From Neoceratodus forsteri (taxonomy: Eukaryota > Chordata > Ceratodontiformes > Ceratodontidae): a stretch of 64,000 nucleotides of DNA. The stretch spans positions 586,961,001-587,025,000 of the forward strand of contig CM028132.1 of assembly GCA_016271365.2 (NCBI GenBank), given 5' to 3'. How positions within the stretch are numbered: position 1 is the first letter of the stretch; every line of letters starts with the position of its first letter. Both the position numbers and the translations under genes were made by a program. Below the pieces are notes generated by a model. That model ran no database searches, was not told the origin of the DNA, and saw only the letters and a program-made list of their open reading frames with translations. Shown piece after piece: positions 1 to 10,938 of the stretch.

Positions 1-185
1 ATGAGCTGTGAATGAGCTTGGTACATCTAGAAGACAGACCTGGGTGTGATTCCCACAATCTCTAATTGCATACTGTTTGACTCTGAACAAATCACTTAAT
101 CTCACCAGTGCTGCTGGGCTGCCCCTGAAAACAGGCACGTGGGCCTTACCTGGTTACCAAAGAATAAAAAAAGAAATGTCAGTGG
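1..185 (+). mobile_element. tRNA-derived MIR/CORE-like SINE, 5' truncated by window edge
   Basis: A B-box-like stretch (CCTGGGTGTGATTCCCAC, about 38-56) is followed by a core resembling the MIR family phrase for 'gcatactg..tgac..tgaacaaatcacttaatct'. The tail (about 123-170, CCTGAAAACAGGCA then TTACCTGGTTA) is A-rich and ends in AATAAAAAAAG. The same head reappears at about 29419 and the same tail at about 31717. The tail matches the 3' ends of the L2-like LINEs in this window, which suggests they mobilised it. The start lies outside the window. Confidence 0.7.
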
Positions 186-620
186 TTAGGGCATGTGTCT
201 GTGATGACATGCTTTTTGAGTGTCAGCTCAAGAGTAGTTATTTTATCCTGTCTTGTATATTTTCTTTGTGTGTGTGTGTGTGTGTGTATTCATTAGCACA
301 GGAAGTACCACTAGGTGTTACTTATATAATTATATATATATATTTTTATAACTTTCCTGTTGCATTTGAGAGACTGTTTATGACCAAATTCTGAGCTTTA
401 AACAGCAGCACATCAACTTGGGATATAAAGCATACTGACTTATTGATCTGCTTTCTGCTAAAAGAAACATTATTGAACTTTCACTTTGGCAGCCACAGCA
501 GATAGTTAATGAATTTATTTTATTCAGCCATTTATACAAGTCAAGAGGAGAGGAGTGGACTTTTCCTTATTGGCCTGGTGGACACGTAAAACTACTCTGC
601 CTTAGTGGAAGTAGGATAGC
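186..620. repeat. No gene; (TG)n and (AT)n microsatellites
   Basis: A pure (TG)n run lies at 267-287 and an (AT)-rich run at about 323-345. Nothing else in this interval is recognisable. Short reading frames here are simple-sequence translations. Confidence 0.6.
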
Positions 621-1281
621 TTAAAGGGGAACAGTCAGTAAAGCCTCACACCCAAGTGTGACGCTGATCACAATTTGCACTTTGTGTACAAAAACATTTT
701 CTAATTACTGCTTACTGCAAGATAGTAGTATGTATTAGGCTGATTTGACTGACATTGACTTGTATGATGCAGTTTCATGTAACCACACATACCAGAATCC
801 CTGATGCTTACATCAGAGAAGAACTGCTGAGATGGGAGATACATTCTTCAATAGCATGCACCTTGCAGTATACATGTGAATAATTTTGTAAGCTAAAATA
901 AAATTTTGCTGGTACTGTTGTGCTCATGGTGCTTAGTATAATCCTTTCTGACTTCACTGTACCCAGCCCAAGGCCCATAAGAACAGCTGTCCAGCAAATT
1001 GAAGAGTTCAGCTTACAAAACATTAACATTCACTGCAGGCTGGCTATTAAAGGCAGTTGAATCTCCCAGCTCTGCAGTTCTCTCTGAAGTCAGCATCATG
1101 GGATTCTGGGATGTCTGGTTACATGAGTGGCATCTTACAAGTCAATGACATTACTTAGCCTGATTTATTACACTGCAGTAAGTAAATAAAAGTGTTGCAC
1201 ACAAAAGTCTAATTAGGATTAGCCTCATACTTTGGTGTCACTCAGGCTGTCAGATTATTATTGCTGACAGTTCCCCTTTAA
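621..1281. mobile_element. TTAA-flanked fold-back MITE (T2/Kolobok-like), 661 bp
   Basis: The left end TTAAAGGGGAACAGTCAG (621-638) pairs with the right end CTGACAGTTCCCCTTTAA (1264-1281), with one mismatch over 18 bases. The similarity extends inward imperfectly for roughly 200 bases on each arm; for example, 'attgacttgta..gatgc' near 755 pairs with its complement near 1130-1145. The whole element can fold back. The flanking TTAA is the target duplication. TTAAAGGRR is the terminal signature I know for Xenopus T2 MITEs, moved by Kolobok-type transposase. There is no transposase ORF, so it is non-autonomous. Confidence 0.8.
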
Positions 1282-1661
1282 TACATAATGTGAACCTATT
1301 TCTTGCAGGTTTATATAATCGTATATACGTGCGGTTACTCATGGGGTGGGACTTCATTGTATTCTTAGTGGGACACTGGGTTTGGATGGAACCTATCACT
1401 AGTATGTTTGTATACATTTTGCTGAATTGCTGGTGATTGCTGTATGTATTGCAGGTCCTAAAAGCCTTGTGTTAATTTCTACAGATGTATTATGTAACAT
1501 ATGCTAAATAATGAAGCTGAAGTATGACAAACTACAACATAATAAAATTCAACGATGGTGGAAAAATCGGTTGGATTTTCTTTATTTAGTTGAAGTCAGA
1601 AATTTCAAACTAGTTGAAAAAATCAGTCAGAATGTGTGGTGAGTCAGTCATAATTGGTTTT
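1282..1661. other. Unannotated AT-rich spacer
   Basis: Low-complexity AT-rich sequence. I see no repeat ends, motifs or coding potential. Confidence 0.4.
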
Positions 1662-2450
1662 TCAATTGACTCTGGGGTCTAATCCCCAGGCCTTGTCATG
1701 GAGCAACATGCTGCGTTTAAGGCCTGGACTTAGCCATTTGTGACACTTTCCCTGTACTCTGAGCTTCTTGCGTGGCATGTGAGCATTAGCCATGGACAGA
1801 AATGAAGAGGTGAAGTATTCTAGGGCCTCATCCAGGGTGGGGAGGGTGAGAATGGGGTGCCAGTTGATGGCACGAAGGTCAGAGCAGAAATTGTTGGTGA
1901 CAAGTCTGGTGTAATTCCTGGCCTCTATAATCCTGGCATCGGGTCTAGGGGGCTTGTTGGACCACGCACAAAAGATTGAGGAGTGGTCATGCAGGGAGTC
2001 AGACATGATCCCGGCAGCAAGAATATCGTCAGGGCAAGAGACAAGGGCCCAGTCAAGAAGGGAGTGGTTGTCAGACTTGGTATTGAGCCTGGTGGGCAGG
2101 TTTATAATTTGGGTCAGGTTGGAGTCAAGGACCGGGTTTCTATTAGTTGAAGTCCCAAGGGCAAGCCAATTTTGATTAAAGTCTCCGAGGAGGATGAGTT
2201 CCCCAAGGGGATTAGGCACCCCTGTGTCATTATAATAATGTGGATTGGGCTGGGGAAAGGCAGCTGCAACAGACATCGATGGACAGTTTCCTTCTTTACG
2301 GGCCAACAGGCTCCTGACCTGAAAAGCCACTCAGTTGTTTGCTGTCCGGCTTCATGTAAATCAAAGGACCGAAGCCATCTCTGATTAGAGCAGCTCAGTC
2401 CATTGAAGTACACGCAGTTTCCACCCACCAAACAGCGAGTGATGTCACAC
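1662..2450 (-). pseudogene. L2-like LINE endonuclease (EN) relic
   Basis: The minus-strand frame 2330-1662 (222 codons) encodes the C-terminal half of an apurinic-type LINE endonuclease. It carries LLGDFNQNWL (the GDxN catalytic-core block), then PTRLN, then a SLLDW..VSCPDDIL segment in the position of the usual LILTN block, and SLHDHSSIFC (the SDH/DH block with the terminal catalytic His). It continues into the EN-RT linker (KKLRVQGKCHKWLSPGLKR). Codons further upstream (about 2330-2450) in another frame resemble the GGGVAIYIK block, so a frameshift separates the halves. The normal product nicks target DNA. No RT follows, so this is a truncated, dead fragment. The spacing resembles L2-clade rather than CR1 proteins. 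Confidence 0.75.
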
Positions 2451-3924
2451 TGCTGGTCATTGGTGTAGACTGCTGAGCCCTTGCTATTTTGAACTGCAGT
2501 GGGCTCGGCAGTGCCACACCCCTGAATCCCCTTAGTTACTCTGACAAAACGTTTGGTGCACTGGCACACATTAAACGTAAAAAGTGGTAGAGTAGACTCA
2601 AAATAGGAAAAAATGGGCATCATATCATCATAAGAAACAGGAGACAAGAGACTGTCTAAAACTGCATTAAAAAAAAAATAGGTCAAACTTTTCACCAGCA
2701 GCATGTATTGCTGCTTTAACATCTCATTTGAAGTGTAAGGTCCCCATGTTCTGGGGCTCACTATTAATTACCCTTTTCCTCGTCCCCTGGGTTGGCACGG
2801 GAAGGGGTAGGGTTTGTGGTGTCTGACTTTTGTGGCTGTCCTGTGGAGCTGTATAAATCTGGGCACCAGGGGGAGCGTGACAGTCCAACAGGAACTGCAG
2901 GTCTTGAGAGTGGACTGGGGTTTGAACCCCAGCCCAGGAGTCTGCGGCGCTGGTCCAGTGCTCGGGTTATGGGGAGAATTGCAGGGAAGCAGCTGGTGGG
3001 ATGGGAGCTCAGAATATGGGATGAACCAAGGCCAGGAGGAGTGAGAGAGAGGCCCACCTTGTGCTCCAGGGTGCTGACTGAGGTTGGGGTGCCGGCTGAG
3101 GCCCGTAGCAACAGGAGTGAAAAAGTAGAGACAGAGGGAGCCAGTTGCAGAGTAGCGCTCCCTACATCCATTCCTGGCCTTGTGTCAGGTAGGGTGCACA
3201 GCAGTAGGGCGCCAGGCTAGAGTGTGTCCAGGGGCAGGTTTACAGTGAGCCCTGGTGAAGTGGAAGGCCCGAGTTCTGTTTTGCGCCCATTTCTACCTGA
3301 GCCTCTGGGCTCGATTAGCTGATAGATCCGATTTTCGCAGCCTCCCTAGGCCCAAGTCTGTGCTGCAGCTTTGCACTGCTGATTCATCTGCTCCTGGTGT
3401 CCTGCCCATTTGCGCCTCCAGCCCCATGGAGCTGTAACTGTTCTATTTATGTATTTAAAATTAATTTAATGTTTTATTCTTTTACCTGGTGTCTGCCTCT
3501 CATGAATTGTTTTTGGGCTGCCTGTTTTAACCTATTCTGCCCCAACAAGTTTTACCTAACAGCCTGCCTGCTCCATGCCAGCTGAGTGTGAAGCCTGCCT
3601 CCTTGTCTGTGCTGCTCTCTGGAGGAGAAGACTGCTGGCATCCATCTCTGTCCTGGTGAAGCTCTACGTATAAAGTAGGTCAAGCATTTTATGTGTATAC
3701 CTGGGATCTATGTCTGTTTTTTTTTTTGCTTGTGCCCCCTTACATTTTTAACATCAGGACCCCTAGACACTTGGAGGGTGGGTTACAGAAGGAAAGGCTT
3801 GTGTACCACAGTACTGCTCCATGGTATATTGTCACTGTTGGATATGGGACTGAATCCCTGGTATGGGGCAAAAATCCACAACATGCTTTAGGCCCAGAGG
3901 ACTGAGTGTTTCCATGGGGAGAGA
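2451..3924. other. Unclassified interval with GC-rich block (about 2765-3435)
   Basis: The GC-rich block contains a palindrome, CTGGGGTTTGAACCCCAG (about 2915-2932). Read on the minus strand it looks like a tRNA T-arm/B box (GGTTCAAACCC), so a reverse-strand SINE head is possible. Reading frames open on both strands here reflect GC content; I recognise none of the proteins. Confidence 0.3.
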
Positions 3925-4090
3925 GTATAGCGTAGTGGTTAAGAGCACTGAGCTGCAAGCCTAGAGACCTGGGTTTGAATCCCACAGCCACCACTTGCAT
4001 ACTGCGTGACAGTGAGCAAGTCACATACCTTCCCTGCACTCCCAGGACACACCTGGAAATGAGCCTTGGCTTAGTGTGCCTTTTCTGGCC
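3925..4090 (+). mobile_element. MIR/CORE-like tRNA SINE
   Basis: The head 'tatagcgtagtggttaagagcac' (A-box region) is followed by B box GGGTTTGAATCCCAC (3971-3985). The core is 'cacttgcatactgcgtgac..tgagcaagtcac', like the MIR 'gtgtgacc..gggcaagtcactta' block. The tail is the L2-like phrase CCTGGAAATGAGCC. It is one of the best-preserved SINE heads in the window. A pol III promoter is expected from family knowledge. Confidence 0.8.
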
Positions 4091-5097
4091 AAAAATTGTA
4101 AGATAAAATTAATATACAGTACATTGTCACTAGAGCATAGAGAGATCAGTGTGAAAATATAGCATGTGTCTGTGGCAAGTAGGTGGGGAGACGGCATAGC
4201 TGGGTGCATGTTTGGGGGGGAAGAACATTGATAGGATACAGAGTGTTCTTCAGTATAACTATACCACAGTAGTAACTTGCCAGGTTTTACAATGTGATTT
4301 ATTTTCCAGTAAATTCTCAACTGACATTGGGCAGCTTGTTTATTGAATGTGATTCAGAAAATGTTTCTCTTAAAAAAAGGCACATAATTAAAAAAATTCA
4401 GAGTTTTTTTTTTCTGTTTCAACACACATGGAATAGCCCAACTGAAGTATTAGCAGTGGGGGGTTGCTAATACAGTATTAACAGTTAAGTTATTTGCCTA
4501 GGATCACACAGTCTGCAGTTTGCAAATGGCTACAGGGAAGGGGATTCCGAATACCTTTATTCCAATATTTGTCTAAGTATTTGTATTTAGGGCCCCAAGT
4601 ATTTATTTATTTATGCTTCATTGTTCATTATTCAGCCAATGGAACAGTGTGTTAGACTTCCAGATCTCCCAAGACGTCCCGTCTAATCAGAGGCCACTTT
4701 GGAAACTCACTGAAGGCAGCCCATGTGACCCATAACTTCTAGAGTCTACAGATAAGAGAGAAAGACATCATTCTAAGCTGCTATAAAAGAGCAAAATCTA
4801 CTACCATATTCTTGCTAAAATTAACCAAAAAGCAAAAATATAGACTGTTTTTGTTCCTTTTCTAAATCTGAACTTTGGTAGGTCAATTTATTTACACGTA
4901 GTGTGAAAATTAGTCTTTCATCAGGCAAACTGCAAAGAGGGTTTCTTTTTTCTAAAAATTAAAAAAAACTACTAGAACTAGGCTTATTTCTTCTCTACCA
5001 GCAAGTAGTCACAAGTGCACATTAAAAGAACATAGATTTTGATGGGTTTTACGTGCACTTTTCTCTACAAGCAAGCTGTAACATATGCACATAAACC
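4091..5097. other. No recognisable feature
   Basis: AT-rich sequence with homopolymer runs. I see no coding, TIR or tail signal. Confidence 0.35.
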
Positions 5098-5388
5098 CCC
5101 CAGAGGTTTTCTTTTTCAATAGGGGTTGGCAATCAAAGGAAGGAGGGATCACTAGCACCAGAGAGGTTTACTTTTTCAATATGACCTGGTGATTGGAGGA
5201 TGGGGGGGGGGCACTAGCACCAAGGATGTTTTTGTTTTCAATACAGGCTGGTGATCAGAGAGAGGGGGACCACTAGCACTAGGGAGGGTTTATTTTAACT
5301 ACAGGCTGGCAATGAGAGAGAGAGGGGGGACCACTAGTGCCAAGGGGTATTTTTTTAAAGATAGGCTGACGATCAGAGGGAGGTGCTG
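5098..5388. repeat. Tandem array, about 60-bp unit, five copies
   Basis: Five diverged units start near 5100, 5159, 5221, 5279 and 5339. Each has a T-rich block, then 'caataca/ggctggtgatcagag', a G-rich run and 'ccactagcacca'. The G-rich segment makes one strand strongly purine-rich. Confidence 0.8.
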
Positions 5389-6830
5389 TACCAGCCTTGT
5401 AAGACTGTTCCACCTAGTAGAATAGAGATAGATAGTAGTTTTAGTGTATCTAAAAAAATAAGTTGTCAAGGACAGAGTAGGTAGAAGCTGCCAACTAGGT
5501 ACGAGGTGGCCCCTGCTGTAATATAAAAAGCCGATTTAGAATTTAAAATTGTAATAAATAAATAATCAGAAGTTTAAAATAGATTAGCTATCAGAAGTCA
5601 TCATGAGCATATTATTAATTGTTATAGTAGGATGCAGTGCAGGGGGGAAGTTGGAAAGGACTCCTAGCCCTGGCTTTCCTTACATACATGCAGTTTTGCT
5701 CATTTTTTATATAATTGGCAAAGTTTTGTATATAAAAATATAGTATTTATAACAAAAAATGGTAATCGTAGATATTGGTGGCCAATGGGCATGTAAACCG
5801 ATCCGCCTGACCATTGTAACATGCCCTGGTGGTCCAGTGGTTTATTTTGTCTGCCTGGGTTACCTGACGATTTTAAATGTTTTAGTGCATTTAAAAGGTC
5901 TCGCCTAAAATAAGAAAAGCTGCTCTGTAGTTGATAAATTAAAGAAAATGCAGAGTGGCAACTGTGGGTGCCCAGCGTACTGAAAGGAATGAGGAGGGGA
6001 AGTGTGAATGACCAAGAGTCAGTCCCACAGCCAAGCGCTTCACATGCAGAATAAGTAATCCCCAGGCTTGCTTGCGGGTGGCCGCTCCTCTACTGTGATG
6101 CCAGTCGGAAGTTAGGCTTTTGCTTACAAGTGCAAAACCTGCTGTGCGAAGCTATGAGAGGGAGACGCACTGAGGCGCTCCTCTCGAGGGCAGAATCAAC
6201 CAGATATTTTCCCTTTTCGATGTGCAGGTGACAAGTGCCAGGGAAAAGAGGTTGTAGGGACTGGCTCACATATAAAATTAAATAAAGAGCACAGTCTGAC
6301 AGGGACTCTGGGAAGTTCCGCACACACTAAGGAGGCAAACATTTTTTTATGGAGCTCACAGAGGAGCCATTCTGTAATACAGAGGGTGCAATTTGGTGCA
6401 CAAGAACCCACGGATTTACGCTTGATTAAATACATAAAAAGACATTAAATAAATAAAATAAAGCCATCGAGAGGCTTAGGGGAGTCCTGGGGAGATAACA
6501 TAATTACACAGATTGTCTATACATATACACAAGAAAAAACATAGTAGTTTTAACGAGAGCTCTGTACCAGAAAACTGCAGAGTCACAAAACACTTGCTTC
6601 ATATATCTGCTTTTCTAGATCGTGCTGCCCAGCCGTTTTTTCTCAGATTCATACCAGACTTGGCAGGCTGATAGATTTAAGTGTGCTACACAACATAAGA
6701 ATAGTATCAAGTGCTAAAAATGCAGAATAAATGAGTCACTAACTCAGAAACGGAGAGTGGGTCCTTATGAAAGTAAATCCTTGCATTCAGTTACACAGGA
6801 GGTGGAGCTAAGAATGGGAAAAATGAATAT
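5389..6830. other. No recognisable feature
   Basis: Mixed-composition sequence. Overlapping reverse-strand frames near 6090-6435 have no recognisable protein signature. Confidence 0.3.
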
Positions 6831-7291
6831 TTAAAGAGCTGCTGACAAGTTGAGGAGAACTTTAACAAAACCGAATATTTAGACACAGTCCAGCTTGTAT
6901 GTCCCATCTGTGCTGTATTCCTCCTCTCCATTATTTATTACTGCGGTCATCTGTATGAAAACAGGATATTTGCTCCTGAAGAGTTTGTCTATTCCTGTTG
7001 CATTCTCCCTACTCGAAGTCACAGAGCACTGTTTGTGATATCACGGGTACTCCCATGGCAACAGATTATGATGTCACAACAGAGGATTATGACTTGAAGT
7101 AGGGAGTAAGCTATAGAGGCAGATGAACTGTCAAGGAACTCTAAGGGATAAAGATGATATATTCATGCAAATTTCCTTAGTAATAAATAGTGGGGAGGAG
7201 AAATATATAAAATATAAATGGAATGCAGTCAGGATTGTATCTGATTATTATGTTTTTTAAAGTTCTCTTTGAGGTGTCAGTAGCTCTTTAA
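6831..7291. mobile_element. TTAA-flanked fold-back MITE, 461 bp
   Basis: TTAAAGAGCTGCTGACA (6831-6847) pairs with TGTCAGTAGCTCTTTAA (7275-7291) with one mismatch. Imperfect pairing continues inward, with an inner inverted pair CTCCCTACTCGAAGTCA (about 7005) and TGACTTGAAGTAGGGAG (about 7089). TTAA lies at both ends. The termini differ from the T2 signature at base 7 (GAGC rather than GGRR), so it is a relative or a separate TTAA family. It has no coding capacity. Confidence 0.75.
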
Positions 7292-8325
7292 TTTCTGAGT
7301 GAAAAAACTGCTGTGGTCAGTGTAATTAAAGGGGAAATGACGTTTTTCAATAGAAATGAAGAGAAAAATGCTTAGAAGTAATTATTCAGTTTAATGATAA
7401 AAGACTGTTTATCTAAGTGACTTAGCTTTCCGGTGGGTCATTTTGTACCGAAAAAAAATTTAGCAGAGAGCTAAAGATGACAGCTTTCTAGCCATTATAG
7501 TGAAACCATGCTTAAACTTGAAGAAAGTGCTTATTTTTGTGACAAAGAAATGCGTTTTAAAATGAGACTCAAGAGATATAAAAAAGGGAAGCCTTGGAAT
7601 GTTGAGAGGGGCACTTGAATTTCAAAACTGAGTATTCCATTGTGGCTTATGCTGCTGTAGAAAGGATTTTGATTTGTGTTGAGCCCCTGGACAGGTCAGT
7701 GTCCACTCAGTGACCACAAATTAGCATATCCAAATTAGTTTTAGGCATAAAAGTAGCAGCACAGCCAGTGTGCAGGAAGTCTGAGCAGGGAGAGTGACCA
7801 AGAAGGAAGATGTCCAAGCCAAGTGGGTGTCCTGTCTGAAGAGGCCTGATGCGATGATAGAGCTGGATAGTGACAGCCTTTATTTAAACACAGTGTAGGA
7901 TTAGGGGATCACCTGAATCCCAGTGTAGGGTCAGATAGGGTAGTAAGTGAGAACAGGGTGAGACTAGAAAGCCTGTTGCTTCAAGTGCCTGATGATCCTG
8001 TTATGCCAAGTTTTCCTCACAGAAGAAGAAAAGTTGCAACCTGAAGAATTCATTGTTTCTCCTGTTTACAACAAGAAACTGCTGACTCAAGAGGGCCCTC
8101 CAACAATATCAAACCTTCAACAAATCTTCAGCAATTTCAACAACATAATTTCTTCAGAAAACCCAAAGGAGTGTGGTATTGTACAAAACCTTATTGATAC
8201 AGTTTGGGGACTATTTTAAAAGTCAAGTGACATTGGTTTTACAGAGAATTTACCTCAGTCCTTCTGAATTTTAGAGACTTTTGTCATCTGAAGGACTGAA
8301 CAGTGCAAGGACTGAGGGGGGATAA
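7292..8325 (+). other. Interval with possible retroelement 3' coding remnant (7992-8219)
   Basis: A lone TTAAAGGGGAAATGACG occurs at about 7327 without a partner, perhaps a broken MITE end. A 75-codon frame at 7992-8219 is hydrophilic then ends ..NLIDTVWGLF. I do not recognise it. Its position just upstream of a polypurine run and a possible LTR makes a retroelement 3' ORF conceivable. Confidence 0.2.
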
Positions 8326-8877
8326 TGTCACAGCTTTTATTGTACCAGTATCCAATATGTGTTATACAACTGTCATTCCTGAATGATTTGTTTTACAGTA
8401 ATTAATGTGTAGAACTGTATATTGGTTTTTTTAATGTTTTAAGGTATAGTGATAAACACAGTAACTGTGTAATTGGATACTAGGGAATGTATCTGGCAGA
8501 AGGGGTCAGTGGGCTGACTGCTCGGAGGAATGGGCCCAGTAGTCACTGCTCTCCTTATATCTAAAGTGAACAAGCTCATAGATTAAGGCCAGAGTGAGGG
8601 CACTTATCCTGGGACTAGTTTGGCAGCTGGAGGGCTGGTGGGTTGCGAGTGTCTGCAGTCTCCAGGGGAGCAATAAGAAGGTTAGTGGGGTGGTGTTGCC
8701 CTGCTAGGTAAGAAGTAAAGTGACAAATGTACTGCTAATTTTATGTGTAATTATTTGTCATTTATTCCGAAAGTGTGTTGTGCCATTCATGGCTGTTGTT
8801 TCAGAGATTTATTTCATTTTTTCATTAAAAATTTGCCTTTTTGCTCAACATTCTAAGTGTCAGTGTCCTTGCTTACA
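8326..8877 (+). mobile_element. Possible 3' LTR, 552 bp
   Basis: A polypurine-like tract (CTGAGGGGGG, 8312-8321) directly precedes TGTCACAGC. A possible end is TTACA at 8877, giving TGT..ACA termini. ATTAAA (8824-8829) with a downstream GT-rich stretch could be a polyA signal. No matching second copy lies in the window and no target duplication can be shown, so this is a weak call. Confidence 0.25.
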
Positions 8878-9479
8878 GAGAAAGTGTTTCAGATTCTTGC
8901 AGGTCTCCAGGTCAGTCCAGCGCAGCATTCCCTACCCTTGGCAGCTCTTAGGGAAGGTAAGGTACTGTACTCAGGTAGTACCCAACTGGGAAACTGTTGT
9001 CATAGTGGAAGGAACAAAGAATCCTTGATGTCACCTATCTCCATGTGGAATGATCCCACCTGTGTCCAGAAGGTAATGCAGTAGTAGGTGTGTCATCACA
9101 GTGCCATGGATCACAGTTGGGTGTACTCCCAACTGACTAGTTGGCTGCATTACCTCTGGCAGCTGCTAGGGTTGTGCTGACTAAGAGGGGGTTTTATTCA
9201 GCTATTTTTGTGCAGCACGCAAGGACCACACTAAACCCTTTTGTGCAGTGCAAATCTGCTTAATATCAGCGTGTGACAATACTCCTATCCCCGCCCACCC
9301 CCCACCCCCGCATACCCACACACAGTATGGTCTGCACAGGTGCTAGCCTGTTTGCCGGTGCAACTGACCCTTTTGAATATTGTGCTCCAGTGAAAAACCC
9401 GATTTGTGCAGCCAAACATCAGCTAGTGCCTGAGCAAACTTTTGAATATCAGGCCCCTGGTGTCATATTTCATTTCAGA
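8878..9479. other. No recognisable feature
   Basis: Reading frames near 8720-9084 have no recognisable domain. No repeat ends are visible. Confidence 0.3.
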
Positions 9480-9710
9480 AAATGTGTTGCTGCTTGCTGC
9501 CTCAGTGTAACATACATTGTTACAGACTTTGATGTTCCTGAAATTGTTGTTTATTGTATTACTCAATTGTTTGTCGATTGTAGTTTTACCTGCCTTGTAC
9601 TCTCCTGGGTCATACCTGAAAACAGGCATTCAGTTGTCTAGTGTACTTACCCAGTTACTAAAAACCAAATCAGTCAGTCAATCAATCAATCAATCGATCA
9701 ATAATATAAT
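9480..9710 (+). mobile_element. L2-like LINE 3' end with (CAAT)n tail
   Basis: The phrase 'cctgggtcatacctgaaaacaggcat..gtgtacttacccagttactaaaaacc' matches the terminal 3' UTR of the L2-like element ending at about 20755. It ends in a (TCAA)n microsatellite (9681-9707), replacing the TAAA tail of that copy. Only the 3' end is present, as expected of 5'-truncated LINE insertion. Confidence 0.65.
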
Positions 9711-9779
9711 AACACCTGACAGCAGTGTAGAAGACAATGAAAATATGGCTTCTGAGATCTGTAAGACATCAAGTAAATA

Positions 9780-10000
9780 AATGCGATAATAATGGGCACT
9801 CTTAACTACCCAGGTTGGAAAGGACAGTTATGCTGCATATAACAGAAAATGACCTAACCCAACATGTAAAGGAACCAACTGGGGGGAGGGGGGATGTACT
9901 TGATCTTATAAGCAATAAGCAATACTAAACAATACTGACAGACTAGTAACAAGCTACAGGGTAAGAGAACCCTCCTCAGCATGGGACCACATCATTTTAT
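9780..10000 (+). pseudogene. Decayed CR1-like LINE endonuclease fragment, 5' piece
   Basis: Conceptual translation with frame changes shows a YPGW block (after the expected GDFN), then a 'GG.. YLILSNKQ' block in the position of LDLILSN, and AWDHIILF, the terminal EN block with the conserved Asp-His. The fragment stops exactly at the TTAA where the MITE at 10001 begins. It resumes at 10752. Confidence 0.6.
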
Positions 10001-10751
10001 TTAAAGGAAGGCTGTCATAAACTCCAGTTTTCACCCAGCCTCTACTCAGCTATCAACTTGCAGGGAGAGACTTGAATTTCTGCTGAAGGGCACTCTTTTT
10101 CTATTAGTTTGCTGTTTTTATGTCCAGGAGTGAGTGGCGCCATCTCATTGATTGCAGCGCCCAGAGCCGCAACTTCTATGCAAATTAGCATAGTATCCTT
10201 CCCGTGATCTGTTGAGCAGTGGTTGATGACATTGGAACATTTTCACGAAGGAAAGAAGAAAGCCTCTGTGCCATAGTACTCGTTGAGCTGCACTTTTAGA
10301 AGCAAACCCGATGGAAGTGGAGCACTGTAACCTATTTATTTTTTTATTGAAATTTGAAGCTCGGAGTTCGGGCATGGGCATTAGCTCCTCAATAACAAAA
10401 ATAAATAGGTTACGGTGCTCCTTTTTCCGTCGGGTTTGCTTCTAAAAATACAGCTCAACGAGTACTACATGGCACAGTGCTTCTTTTCCCTTCGTGAAAA
10501 TGTTCCCAGCTCATCATGAACGAGCATTCCAGCAGATCACGGAAGCAAAGTAAATAACGGAGCTCATGCAGTCTTCCGGTGCGGTCGCACTCTTAAAATG
10601 GTGGCTTCAGCACAGACCTGGGTACCACTATCAAGGCACAGAAACACAACACAGGTTAGTTAGTAAACTGTAAGCACCCAAAGGTTGTGCTAATCGGTCG
10701 TTTCTGCAGCCCTAGTCACTGGCTAGAGTCATCTGGACAGCCTTCCTTTAA
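10001..10751. mobile_element. TTAA-flanked T2/Kolobok-like MITE carrying a long palindrome, 751 bp
   Basis: Termini TTAAAGGAAGGCTGTC (10001-10016) and GACAGCCTTCCTTTAA (10736-10751) are perfect inverted repeats fitting TTAAAGGRR. Joining the flanks through a single TTAA restores the reading frame of the interrupted LINE (AWDHIILF continuing to NIDITVEC), which fixes the boundaries and the TTAA duplication. There is no transposase. The interior holds a separate inverted repeat (10198-10548). Confidence 0.85.
10198..10548. repeat. Long imperfect palindrome, arms about 150 bp
   Basis: The left arm (about 10198-10347) carries 'acattttcacgaagg', 'agtactcgttgagctg', 'agaagcaaacccga' and 'gtaacctatttatttt'. 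The right arm (about 10402-10548) carries their complements in reverse order. The loop is about 50 bases. Differences between arms are mostly substitutions and 1-10-base indels. Arms this long could form a cruciform or a double-stranded RNA hairpin. Confidence 0.85.
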
Positions 10752-10938
10752 CATAGATATAACAGTGGAATGCAATGAGGGGATAACAGATTACGACCAC
10801 TGAAGGGCAAGCTTAAACAGAATAAGGTAAGGTTTTGACAACTGAGACTGGAGGTTAGAAATTTGAAACAGTTGCACAAATACAACATAGTCAGTTTCAT
10901 ACAAGAAATGTTCATGGCAAAAAATAAAATGCTACAAT
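10752..10938 (+). pseudogene. Decayed CR1-like LINE fragment, 3' piece
   Basis: Continuation of the endonuclease-RT linker from the fragment ending at 10000: ITVECNEGITDYDH, then RASLNRIR, with stops. It ends where family R copy A begins at about 10939. Confidence 0.5.

Noticed and set aside
1954..2384. Plus-strand ORFs opposite the L2-like endonuclease
   Set aside because: They are antisense shadows. The minus-strand frame carries the recognisable endonuclease blocks.
2764..3220. Overlapping 135- and 142-codon ORFs on opposite strands
   Set aside because: Both arise from GC-rich sequence with few stops. Neither has a recognisable domain or a splice context.
3971..3985. tRNA gene (B box GGGTTTGAATCCCAC)
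   Set aside because: There is no acceptor stem or clover-leaf, and a MIR-like core follows. It is a SINE head.
7327..7343. Fourth T2-like MITE starting TTAAAGGGGAAATGACG
   Set aside because: No inverted partner is visible downstream to about 10 kb.
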